The position numbers and the translations under genes were made by a program. From Anaerolineae bacterium (GTDB lineage: Bacteria; Chloroflexota; Anaerolineae; 4572-78; NAK82), in contig JANXAX010000006.1 of the NCBI GenBank assembly GCA_025062175.1, forward strand, positions 1-20,982: a DNA stretch of 20,982 nucleotides, read 5' to 3'. Below are positions 7,556 through 15,300 of the stretch, in pieces. Each line of letters begins with the position of its first letter. The stretch's first letter is position 1. The notes below the pieces were generated by a model. That model was not told the DNA's origin. It did no database searches and saw only the letters and a program-made list of their open reading frames with translations.

Positions 7556-10014
7556 GCAGCGCACATCGTTGGTTGTTAGTCCTTCTCGCGGGTATCTTGC
7601 TGCTTGCTTTGCCATTTGCGGTGCGCAGCGCGTTGACAGAATGGCGTACTAGCCCTTATCGACCGGCCATCACCGGGCAGATCGAGTTAGCGGCGACGCC
7701 GGAACCAACCCCTACAGCTGTCCCGGCGCCGCGAGAGCCTTCCGCTCCGGTCACCCATCTGCGCCGCGGAGTGGTCGTAGTGGATCTGGCCCACTTCAAT
7801 ATGGTGAGCCCGAGCCAATTCCAGGCGCTCTCCGCCCAGCTAGCTGCGCGTGGCGTGGCGTTGCGTTTCTGGACTAATCCAACCCCGATGGCAAGCGTAG
7901 ACAAGACGAACCTGGCCGGCCTGCCTGACCAATCCGACCAGCTAGCGAACCAGCTGCGCGATGCCAGCGCGCTGGTGGTGATCAGCCCGCTATTTCTGTG
8001 GAAAGACACGGAGATCGCTGTGGTCGAGCGTTTTGTCGCTGATGGCGGGCGCCTGCTGCTGATCAGTGACCCCGATATGCTCGAGGTGCCAGATCGTTTC
8101 CTGCGCGACCTCAACCGGTTGGCCGAGCGCTTTGGAGTTGTCTTCCATGACGATTATCTGTACGACCTGATCCATAATGACCGCAACTTCACCCATGTGT
8201 ATCAGAGTCGGTTTGAAGACCGCGCTGCCAAGCTCCAGGGGAAAACGATCGTTTTCTACGGTGTGCGCAGCCTGGGCGGACCGATCATCAGCCAAGTGCG
8301 CACCAGTGATACGGTACAGAGCAGTCTGCGCACTGGACTCAGCGGCTTCACCACGGTGGCCATCGCCGGGTTAACGGTGAACCGCAGCAGTGGCAGAGTT
8401 TTGGCGATGGGAGACTTTGATGTGCTGACCGAGCCCTATGTCAGCCGTTATGACAACCGTCTGATGCTCGAATTTGTGGCTGATTTCCTAGCAGCGGCAC
8501 AACGGGAACAGGAGCTGGCTGATTTCCCCGCCTATTTAGGGGCACGGGTGGGACTGACCTTCGGCGGTGAGCTGCCCCTTGATGCACCCTTCCTGGCACA
8601 GGTGAGCCAGCTGCAGCAGCTACTGGAAACCGGCGGACGCACGTTAGAGTTGGTGAACCCCCGCCACGTATTACTGACCACAACGGTGACATTCCACGCT
8701 CTGACCGGCACTCCCCAGCCCTCAGCAGCCCCAGACCCTCCACCCTTGAACGATCTAATTTACGTGGCTTCCTATGAAGCGGCGGAGCGTGAGACCATCC
8801 TGCTCCGCGATATCGGCATTCGCTTGACTGAAATCACTCCCACTCCCACCGCCACTCCAACCCCTTCAGACATCCCGACGCTTGGTGTCACACCGAGTCC
8901 TGCCGGTCTCGGCATGTCATCTCCTGCATTGACCACAACCCCGAAGGAAGAAGAAGAGGAACACGCCTCCCATGTCACAGCTGAGGTTACGCCAACACCT
9001 TCGGCCACACCGGAGGAAGAAGCAACTCTGACGCCTACTTCGACCCCAGCGGCGACACGCGTGTTGGAGACCTCCTTCAGTCCTCCACTGCTCCTTGATG
9101 AAACCGTTCTGATCCTGCGTCGACAGATACCGGGCGACACGCAGATAACAGCTGTGCTGGGTAGTGATCTCGCCGCGCTTGAATCGGGGTTGGACCGCCT
9201 GGTAACACGCAATTTTGCCGATTGTGTCACCCGTCCCGATGTGCTGATATGCCCTTTCCAGCTTGAGGAGAGCTCCGCTGTTCATGAGCGACCTCCCACT
9301 GGCACTCCCACGTCCGAAGCGGCGACGGGACAGCCCACCGAAACGCCAACGGTTCAGGAGACGCCAGGTGTTCCGTTGGGCAGCAAAGGGGAGGTACTGG
9401 TAGTGGATGACAATCGTACCGCTACTGCAGATGATCCCCGTGAAGCAGACCTCTACGTACGCATCCTGGAAGAAATGGGACGCGCTCCTGTGCTGTGGCA
9501 TACGAAGAGCGATGGTGATCCCAACGTTCAAGACCTGGTGGGCTATCGTTGGGTGATCTGGAGCCGGGGAGTTTATCGCGGTGAGCCTGCCCAGACGAAG
9601 ACGTTGGCGGCCCTGGCGCTCTATCTGGAGCGCGGAGGACATCTGACTATCAGCGGACGTACGCCTGTCCTGGGAGGTAGCAATCGCCCTGCTTCGGTGA
9701 TTGCGGATATCGTGTTGACCGACGAAGTGCCTCCCCTGGTGGTAGGGTTGTCCAGCTCAACCATTACGCTGGCGCCCGATTTGCCGCCGGCTGTCCCATT
9801 GGGCGATCAGTGGGGAGGCGATGCAAAGGTGGCGATGCGTCGCGGACCTAACAGCGCTGATGCTGATGCACCTGTGCTGGTGGCGTTGAAGAGCGATGAT
9901 GCTTCAGAAGAAGCGCGGCGTGTTATCATCCTGGGAATGGCGCTGAATTGGCTGAGCGATGCGGATTCCACCCAGCTGGTGCGTAACATGGCCACGTGGA
10001 TGTTAGAGCGATAA
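7552..10014 (+). CDS. Exported multi-domain protein with two GATase-like (DUF4350/IFT52-type) domains and Thr/Pro linkers
   Basis: I do not recognise this 820-residue protein as a named family. An N-terminal hydrophobic segment at 7-25 (LLVLLAGILLLALPF) is a signal peptide or anchor. A Pro/Thr linker (47-66) leads to an alpha/beta domain at about 72-315: GVVVVDLAHFN, ALVVISPLFLW, FVADGGRLLLISDPD, VLAMGDFDVL. This has the look of the flavodoxin-like GATase fold of DUF4350/GldG/IFT52 proteins, without a visible Cys-His-Glu triad. A middle region is split by a long Thr/Pro/Glu-rich linker (428-502) with a six-Glu run. Another linker (579-607) precedes a second similar domain (612-820: EVLVVDDN, YRWVIWSRGVY, YLERGGHLTISGR, VIILGMALNWL). 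It probably acts outside the membrane as a binding or scaffold protein. It is coupled to the SppA-like gene, which suggests a joint role. Confidence 0.75.
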   Translation: MSSAHRWLLVLLAGILLLALPFAVRSALTEWRTSPYRPAITGQIELAATPEPTPTAVPAPREPSAPVTHLRRGVVVVDLAHFNMVSPSQFQALSAQLAARGVALRFWTNPTPMASVDKTNLAGLPDQSDQLANQLRDASALVVISPLFLWKDTEIAVVERFVADGGRLLLISDPDMLEVPDRFLRDLNRLAERFGVVFHDDYLYDLIHNDRNFTHVYQSRFEDRAAKLQGKTIVFYGVRSLGGPIISQVRTSDTVQSSLRTGLSGFTTVAIAGLTVNRSSGRVLAMGDFDVLTEPYVSRYDNRLMLEFVADFLAAAQREQELADFPAYLGARVGLTFGGELPLDAPFLAQVSQLQQLLETGGRTLELVNPRHVLLTTTVTFHALTGTPQPSAAPDPPPLNDLIYVASYEAAERETILLRDIGIRLTEITPTPTATPTPSDIPTLGVTPSPAGLGMSSPALTTTPKEEEEEHASHVTAEVTPTPSATPEEEATLTPTSTPAATRVLETSFSPPLLLDETVLILRRQIPGDTQITAVLGSDLAALESGLDRLVTRNFADCVTRPDVLICPFQLEESSAVHERPPTGTPTSEAATGQPTETPTVQETPGVPLGSKGEVLVVDDNRTATADDPREADLYVRILEEMGRAPVLWHTKSDGDPNVQDLVGYRWVIWSRGVYRGEPAQTKTLAALALYLERGGHLTISGRTPVLGGSNRPASVIADIVLTDEVPPLVVGLSSSTITLAPDLPPAVPLGDQWGGDAKVAMRRGPNSADADAPVLVALKSDDASEEARRVIILGMALNWLSDADSTQLVRNMATWMLER

Positions 10015-10025
10015 CTGCAGAGCGA

Positions 10026-10047
10026 GACATATAAATCCGACATATAA
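10026..10047 (+). repeat. 9-base direct repeat GACATATAA, period 13
   Basis: GACATATAA occurs at 10026-10034 and again at 10039-10047 in the 85-base gap before the small GerW-like gene. Both copies contain TATAA, which resembles a -10 element, but neither has a TTG-type -35 at the right distance. It could be a regulator site or chance in an AT-richer spacer. Confidence 0.3.
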
Positions 10048-10099
10048 CCAAAGGGAGCACCCGGTCTGAGGGCATATTCCGTAAAGAGGAGGTGCGCAG

Positions 10100-10378
10100 G
10101 TGCCCCAGCCTTTCATTCATATTCGCACGAATGTAGGTAAAGCGATCAACATCAATGGCAGCACCGTTGTTCCAATAGCGCGCTCAGTGCATATTCGGCT
10201 GCCCTTGGTGCCTGGAGGGCTTGTCTGGAATCGTCCGGTTGCTGTGCTGGTCCGCCATAGCGATGGAACCGAGTACACCCTGCCAGTGCACGATGTGACA
10301 CGGCGATTGCAGGTGTTGGTTTTAGCTGCCGGGGTGCTGGGGGCGCTATTGGTGTGGCTTGCCCACCGAGGTAGGTGA
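10100..10378 (+). CDS. Small membrane-anchored GerW-like protein lacking the glycine-rich insert
   Basis: A 92-residue protein starting at GTG 10100, chosen because a perfect AGGAGG (10087-10092) lies 7 bases upstream. It lines up with the larger GerW-family neighbour: VGKAININGSTVVPIAR against VYGEPIREDEVTIIPTAE, NRPVAVLV (44-51) against SRPVAVVV, and LPVHDVTRR (61-69) against EPVVDITKV. A C-terminal hydrophobic helix follows in both (here about 71-88). The glycine-rich stretch that separates the two halves in GerW proteins is replaced by about ten residues (LPLVPGGLVW). I infer a divergent paralogue that keeps the core beta strands and a membrane tail. No function is known. It would not be recognised without its neighbour. 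Confidence 0.72.
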   Translation: MPQPFIHIRTNVGKAININGSTVVPIARSVHIRLPLVPGGLVWNRPVAVLVRHSDGTEYTLPVHDVTRRLQVLVLAAGVLGALLVWLAHRGR

Positions 10379-10487
10379 TAAAGACGCAAGAATTCATAAA
10401 CCAAGGGGCATATGGACCGCCAATCGCCCAAACGATGAGAGGCGAGAACTACGACAATGAGGGCAGACCACTCTGAGGAGGTGCGTT

Positions 10488-10973
10488 ATGGTTGCTAGAA
10501 AATCTGAGGCAGACCGTCCACCTGTTGAAGCTTTGGACGCGACGCCGGCAATGGAAGCTATTCAGGGAACACTGAGTCGCTTTCTCGATGTGGCGAACGT
10601 CAATCGCGTGTATGGTGAACCGATCCGCGAAGATGAGGTCACGATCATTCCGACAGCCGAAGTGATCGCTGGCCTGGGCTTTGGGATGGGTTTTGGTGCC
10701 GGAAGCAGCCCGAGCGCAGGAGAAGAGGAGCGACAGCGTTCGGACGAGGCAGCAATGGCAAGCGGAAGCGGTGGCGGAGGTGGGGGCGTCGGAAAGAGCT
10801 TCTCACGTCCTGTGGCCGTCGTGGTGATCTCGCACGGCAATGTCTACGTCGAGCCGGTGGTGGACATCACCAAAGTCGCTCTGGCCACCATCACTGCTGC
10901 CGGGTTTATGATGGCCACGTTGCTGGGCTTTCTCAGCCCGCAGCGGATGCTGAAACAGCTCAAGGGGGAATAG
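10488..10973 (+). CDS. GerW (YtfJ) family protein with C-terminal membrane helix
   Basis: This 161-residue protein has the GerW/YtfJ pattern. AMEAIQGTLSRFLDVANVNRVYGEP (about 21-45) matches the family's 'hmetl...k....ntViGePI' opening. It is followed by TIIPTAEVIAGLGFGMGFGAG (52-72), a charged and Gly-rich segment with a six-glycine run ending near 100, then RPVAVVVISHGNVYVEPVVD (107-126). A hydrophobic helix at about 130-150 is longer than the usual tail and may anchor it in the membrane. In Bacillus, GerW is needed for spore germination. Homologues are common in non-sporulating bacteria, where their role is unknown, so no sporulation role is implied. AGGAGG lies 6 bases before the ATG. It follows its small paralogue and ends one stop codon before the next open frame. 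Confidence 0.85.
   Translation: MVARKSEADRPPVEALDATPAMEAIQGTLSRFLDVANVNRVYGEPIREDEVTIIPTAEVIAGLGFGMGFGAGSSPSAGEEERQRSDEAAMASGSGGGGGGVGKSFSRPVAVVVISHGNVYVEPVVDITKVALATITAAGFMMATLLGFLSPQRMLKQLKGE
10962..10969 (+). promoter_or_regulatory. Ribosome binding site inside the GerW gene end, serving the next gene
   Basis: AAGGGGGA lies just before the GerW stop. It is the only good Shine-Dalgarno sequence ahead of the second glycosyltransferase. It is 10 bases from an in-frame CTG (10980) but 31 bases from the first in-frame GTG (11001), so it either drives a rare CTG start or works by coupling. Confidence 0.4.
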
Positions 10974-11000
10974 GCACCGCTGAAGCACTGTCTCGGCTGG

Positions 11001-13235
11001 GTGCTGTTCTGCTTTCTTCTTTCCATCTATTTGGTCACCTATAGCCCCCGCTTCCACTCGTCGGACGGTTTGGCCATGTTTTCCGTGGCCGAAAACCTGG
11101 TGCGGCGCGGTGCCCTGCACATTGACTTGATCCACTGGATGGGGCTACAGCAGGGCACCTTCGGGCTAGATGGTCATCTCTACTCGCGTAAGGGGATTGG
11201 CATGTCCCTGTTGCTCGTCCCGCTGGTCTGGTTGGGACGCAGCATCCCAGGCTGGGGTGGCGCGACGAGTGCCCTCTTGTTCAACAGTGTGGTGACGGCT
11301 GCGTCGGCCTCGCTCCTCTTTTTCATCGTAAGGCAGCTAGGGTACACGGAACGTGACGCCCTGACAGCTGGACTGGTGTTCGGCCTGGCCACGCTCGCCT
11401 GGCCTTACGCCAAAACGTGTTTTAGCGAGCCACTGGCCGGCCTGTGTCTGCTACTCGCCTTCTGGGCAGCACTGCGTTTCCGCCAAAGGGGTGATCTTGC
11501 CACTGCCGCCATCTGCGGAATCGCCCTGGTGTTGGCAATAGCCACGCGCTATGCCAGTGTCATAATGGTGCCTCTCTTTGGCGCTTTCATTATCCATCAA
11601 GCTGGGCAGCGTTTTGTACCGCCGCGCCGGAACATCGCCGCGCTAGGGCGTGTCCTCGGCGCTTTCACGTTGCCTCTGGCGACCGGGGTGGCACTGTTGG
11701 CACTTTATAACATAGCACGCTATGGCAATCCTTTGGACACCGGTTATTTGGCAGAGGAACGCTTTGATGGTGATTGGGCGCAGGGCATCGCTGGCCTGCT
11801 GGTAAGTCCGGGCCGTGGCCTGTTCCTTTACACACCTGTATTGCTGCTCGCTCTCGCGGCCGCGCCGGCTTTTGGGCGTTGTCATCGCTCCATCGCTGTG
11901 CTGGTCTATGCCATCGTCCTAGGGCACGTGTTGCTGTACGGCAAGTGGTTTATGTGGCATGGAGGTTACGCCTGGGGACCGCGTTTCATGGTGCCTGCTG
12001 TGCCTTTCCTTGTGTTGAGTATGCTGCCAACCATCACGTGGGCACTACGCTCGCCCTACTGGCGTGGTGCTTTCGTCACATTGGTCGCCCTTAGCGGGTT
12101 GATTCAGGTGCTGGGCCTGAGTGTGCACTTCGAACTCTTCCAAACGCGCCTGTTGGACACGGGGCTTCCCCTTTTTGCGCCGATCACCTTTTTTGATCCA
12201 CGTTATTCACCATTAATCGGACAGCTGGAATTCCTACGCCTCGAGCACCTTGACTTTGTCTGGGTGACACAGGGTCATATAGACTGGAAGTTGCTAGCCG
12301 TACTGCTGGGGGGCAGTACATTGATGGGATGGCTGCTCGTACAGGCTGCACGCGCTCCTGAAGTATGCTCTGGAAGCCTTTGGAAAATGGCCGGCACTGT
12401 GATGTTGCTCATAACACTGAGCGCAGCAGTGTTGGCGGCAGCTCATCAACGCTGGCCAGATGACCTGCATCGTGTGGTGGAGTGGCTGAACACGCACACC
12501 CGCGCAGCGGATGCCATTGTCATAGCAACGCCCGAAGAGACCACCGCCTTTGCCGACCTCTATCGCGGTCACGCCGCGGTGCTTGGCCTTAATCCAGGCA
12601 CTTTGGCGCGCGAGGCACGCGCGTTTGATGCTTTGCACCGCATTGCCGCGACCCATGAACACGTGTGGTGGTTACCCAACTGGCTTCCGCCAGCGCAAAG
12701 TGACATCGAAAGCTGGCTCATGCGGCATGGCTTTCGTGTTGAAGAGCGTTTCTTTCCGCGACGCGAGAATGCGTCCGAAGGAAAACGGCTGGTGCTTTAT
12801 TTCTTCCCGCGACAACCGCTGCACAAGCATCCGGTGGGAGTCAGTTTGGGAGATGAAATTATGCTCCAGGATGTGGCCACGTGGGAGACCGTCCCGTGGG
12901 GCGACATATTGCCGGTTGAGTTAACGTGGAAAGCGTTACGACCGCCTACGGCGGACTATCGTGTTTTCGTGCAACTATGGGACGCGGCCGGAGAACGCGT
13001 TGCCGGGGCGGACGGAGCTCCTATGCAATCGCAGCATCCCACATCTCATTGGCGGCCGGGCGAAACCATTATCGACCGGCATGCCCTGTTGCTTTCACCA
13101 GTGCATGTCTCCGGGGACTATCAGTTAGTGGTAGGGATGTATCTTCCGGAAAGCGGAACACGGTTACGTGCCCAAGATGGTGGCGACGCGGTTGTTGTAA
13201 CCACAATTCACGTGACCACCTCTGTTTCACGTTGA
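11001..13235 (+). CDS. Polytopic GT39/RgtA-D-like membrane glycosyltransferase with C-terminal beta-rich module
   Basis: A 744-residue GT-C-type membrane enzyme. It begins inside a first transmembrane helix and reaches HSSDGLAMFSVAENLVRRG, whose Asp22 is the expected catalytic acid of the first outer loop. GHLYSRKGIGMSLLLVPLVW (59-78) and WPYAKTCFSEPLAGL (near 134) are typical of this Chloroflexota group. Some ten helices end near 485. An outer soluble part follows (VVEWLNTHTRAADAIVIATPE, then a WWLPNW stretch). A beta module from about 610 (GDILPVELTWKAL, DYRVFVQLWDAAG, GDYQLVVGMYLPESG) resembles the one in the upstream glycosyltransferase. Likely role: adding lipid-linked sugars to an envelope acceptor. 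The N-terminus is uncertain. The frame is open back to the GerW stop, and CTG 10980 would restore a complete first helix. The 3' end overlaps the opposite gene by 28 bases. Confidence 0.83.
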   Translation: MLFCFLLSIYLVTYSPRFHSSDGLAMFSVAENLVRRGALHIDLIHWMGLQQGTFGLDGHLYSRKGIGMSLLLVPLVWLGRSIPGWGGATSALLFNSVVTAASASLLFFIVRQLGYTERDALTAGLVFGLATLAWPYAKTCFSEPLAGLCLLLAFWAALRFRQRGDLATAAICGIALVLAIATRYASVIMVPLFGAFIIHQAGQRFVPPRRNIAALGRVLGAFTLPLATGVALLALYNIARYGNPLDTGYLAEERFDGDWAQGIAGLLVSPGRGLFLYTPVLLLALAAAPAFGRCHRSIAVLVYAIVLGHVLLYGKWFMWHGGYAWGPRFMVPAVPFLVLSMLPTITWALRSPYWRGAFVTLVALSGLIQVLGLSVHFELFQTRLLDTGLPLFAPITFFDPRYSPLIGQLEFLRLEHLDFVWVTQGHIDWKLLAVLLGGSTLMGWLLVQAARAPEVCSGSLWKMAGTVMLLITLSAAVLAAAHQRWPDDLHRVVEWLNTHTRAADAIVIATPEETTAFADLYRGHAAVLGLNPGTLAREARAFDALHRIAATHEHVWWLPNWLPPAQSDIESWLMRHGFRVEERFFPRRENASEGKRLVLYFFPRQPLHKHPVGVSLGDEIMLQDVATWETVPWGDILPVELTWKALRPPTADYRVFVQLWDAAGERVAGADGAPMQSQHPTSHWRPGETIIDRHALLLSPVHVSGDYQLVVGMYLPESGTRLRAQDGGDAVVVTTIHVTTSVSR

Positions 13236-14440
13236 CCCACTTCGTGCCAGTGCATGCCTTCGGTGATAAAGGCCCAGGCACCAAACCCGACCTCTGGCAA
13301 CGCCTGGGAGATATGCATCAACACCGAAAAGGCCGCTGCCTGCTCGGCAAAGCCGTGCGTGGGTGTGATGGCCGCGGCGGCAAAGCTCAGCTGCAAAGAC
13401 AACACCGCCATGTATTGTATAATCCCAAGCCCGCCGGGGGTGCTTGGTACGGTCAGCCCCAAAGCCACCAGCGCGGTGAGCAGGAAAGGGGTGAACAAAG
13501 GCACAGGGGCGCCGAAGTCAAACGCGAGCATCACCGGGTAAAAGGACCCGCTGATGACCAACCAAATCAGCAACGATTGGGCACTCACGATCAATAGCTG
13601 ACGTGCGTTGCGTAGCGTATGCAGGCCATCGCCGAAGGCGCTGAGCAATGGCACGATGCGCGCTGACCATGGATCTGGCAGGAGGCGCTGGGCTTGTTGG
13701 ATCACCCAGGCTTGACGATAGTAAAATAACAACAAGGCCCCTAAAGCGATGAGATAGAAGGCGCTTCCCACTGCCCCCAAAACGTGGATTTCCTCGCTGC
13801 TCACCCCGAACAACATCACCACCACCAGGATGAACAGGATGGACAATCCATCCAGGATGCGTTCCATCACCAGCGTTGCGAAGATGGCCGTCTTGGAATG
13901 GCCAGTGCGGCGACCGAGCACATATGCGCGCAGGAATTCGCCCGCGCGTGCGGGCAATACCATGTTGGCACCGATGCCGATGCAGCTGGCACGAAACACA
14001 GGCGCAAAGGGGATTTCGCCCACTACCCGCAACAGCCATTGCCAACGCCAGGCACGCAGGAACAAACTGAACACCACGACGACGAAGGCGGGCAGCAGCA
14101 CCCAATACTGCACCTGGGTCAATATCTGCCCCATGCGATCCCACTCTAACTGAGCAAACACAAGGTCTAAGAAGGCGAAGATGACACCTAAGTTGAGCGC
14201 GATGCCAGGCCAACGTGTCCCCAAACGATTGCGCGCGCGCTCTTCACCGACCCTGCGAACGTGGTCGACAAAAGCCACCCCACTCAATAACATGAAGATG
14301 AACGCGACAACCAGGTGGAAGTTTTCATTTAAATTCCAGGCGCGATAGGCAAAGAAGAGACCAACTATCAGGAGCAGCAACGGACGTGTCATCCGGCGGG
14401 CGTAGGTAAAGCAGCGGGTATCGACAGGACGCGTGCTCAT
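13208..14440 (-). CDS. Lysylphosphatidylglycerol synthase-type transmembrane (UPF0104/AglD-like) protein
   Basis: A 410-residue integral membrane protein with the LPG_synthase_TM signature. LPARAGEFLRAYVLG lies at about 162-176, ERILDGLSILF at 193-203, and PSTPGGLGIIQ in the C-terminal half. About ten hydrophobic segments are seen, including two extra N-terminal ones (19-35, 41-58) before the family core. No soluble MprF aminoacyltransferase domain is attached, so it is not a full lysyl-PG synthase. Stand-alone members are associated with lipid or glycolipid transfer or flipping, for example AglD in archaeal glycosylation. As the last gene of the cupin/aminotransferase/methyltransferase cluster it may move or attach the lipid-linked product; that is inference. 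GGGAGAAAG precedes the ATG. The start lies 48 bases after the methyltransferase stop. Confidence 0.85.
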   Translation of the reverse strand: MSTRPVDTRCFTYARRMTRPLLLLIVGLFFAYRAWNLNENFHLVVAFIFMLLSGVAFVDHVRRVGEERARNRLGTRWPGIALNLGVIFAFLDLVFAQLEWDRMGQILTQVQYWVLLPAFVVVVFSLFLRAWRWQWLLRVVGEIPFAPVFRASCIGIGANMVLPARAGEFLRAYVLGRRTGHSKTAIFATLVMERILDGLSILFILVVVMLFGVSSEEIHVLGAVGSAFYLIALGALLLFYYRQAWVIQQAQRLLPDPWSARIVPLLSAFGDGLHTLRNARQLLIVSAQSLLIWLVISGSFYPVMLAFDFGAPVPLFTPFLLTALVALGLTVPSTPGGLGIIQYMAVLSLQLSFAAAAITPTHGFAEQAAAFSVLMHISQALPEVGFGAWAFITEGMHWHEVGQRETEVVT

Positions 14441-14488
14441 CTTTCTCCCTCGCCTTTCCCCCTGCGTCTAGATAGAACTTTTGTACGT

Positions 14489-15277
14489 TCACCGGGCTCG
14501 GGCGATGAGGGTGACATTCCAGGTACGCTCATCCGGCCTCTCGTCCAGCTGGAGAAATGGGCAAAATTGTTCAATGGCAAAGCCTGCTTGCGCCAGGTAA
14601 AATTCCAGCTCAGGGCAGAAGAAATAGCGCAACCGATGTTCCTCGTCGGCTTCCTCGATCACTTCTCTCTCGCGCAGACGCATAATATGAAACCACACCC
14701 GCACCATGTTACGTTCTGTGTCTAACTGCGGTCGGGTGATGCGCACCAGCCGTTCTGTCCCATCTTGAACGATCTTCACGCGTTCGCTGGGCCGCTGAGC
14801 AAGCACAGCAGGACCATACCAAAAATCGCTGATAAAAAGACCGCCAGGTGCCAGATGACGACGTGCCGAGCACAGGGCGGCCATAAGCGCTTCATTGCTG
14901 ATCTGATAGCTGAGCACAGCGAATATGCAGATGGCCACGTCGAACGTGCGCTGAAGGTCCAAGGAACAAATATCTGCTACCTCAAAATGGACTTGCTCTG
15001 CCAGTTTGGCCGCACGCGCCTTTTCACGCGCGATCGCGATCATCTGGGCTGAGTGATCAACACCCCACACTTGATAACCGCGGCGTGCCAAAGGAAGTGC
15101 GTGACCACCTGTGCCGCATCCCAGGTCAAGCACACTCCGCACCATTCCCTTATAGCAGCGACGGAACACTTCCTCGAGGAAATCGCATTCTGCCTCGTAG
15201 TCCTTATCGCGATACATGGCATCGTATGCTCGGGCATACACAGAGCTGAAATGGTCGGTTTCTCCGGGTGATTCCAT
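14489..15277 (-). CDS. Class I SAM-dependent methyltransferase
   Basis: A 262-residue Rossmann-fold methyltransferase. VLDLGCGTGGHALPLA (about 49-64) is motif I for S-adenosylmethionine. GVDHSAQM with Asp74 is the ribose-binding acidic loop, EVADICSLDL is the motif II region, and HLAPGGLFISDFWYG is the post-II strand with an unusual WYG end. The N-terminal HFSSVYARAYDAMYRDKDY is typical of methyltransferases that sit in sugar and polysaccharide clusters. The C-terminal part (VRVWFHIMRLREREVIEE...) is a beta-sheet cap likely defining the substrate. The aminotransferase upstream suggests an amino-sugar substrate for N- or O-methylation, but this cannot be read from sequence. ATG 15277 is chosen; an in-frame TTG four codons earlier is possible. 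Neither has a clear ribosome site, so coupling to the upstream gene, which ends 23 bases away, is likely. Confidence 0.85.
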   Translation of the reverse strand: MESPGETDHFSSVYARAYDAMYRDKDYEAECDFLEEVFRRCYKGMVRSVLDLGCGTGGHALPLARRGYQVWGVDHSAQMIAIAREKARAAKLAEQVHFEVADICSLDLQRTFDVAICIFAVLSYQISNEALMAALCSARRHLAPGGLFISDFWYGPAVLAQRPSERVKIVQDGTERLVRITRPQLDTERNMVRVWFHIMRLREREVIEEADEEHRLRYFFCPELEFYLAQAGFAIEQFCPFLQLDERPDERTWNVTLIARAR

Positions 15278-15300
15278 AGGGATGGGCAACGCACTATTTC

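Noticed and set aside
8917..9642. 241-residue open frame on the minus strand
   Set aside because: It lies entirely opposite the well-supported 820-residue exported protein, has no recognisable motif and its composition fits the antisense of Thr/Pro-rich codons.
10488..10973. Sporulation or germination role for the GerW protein
   Set aside because: No other sporulation gene is present, the family is widespread in non-spore-formers, and the inferred host phylum is not known for endospores.
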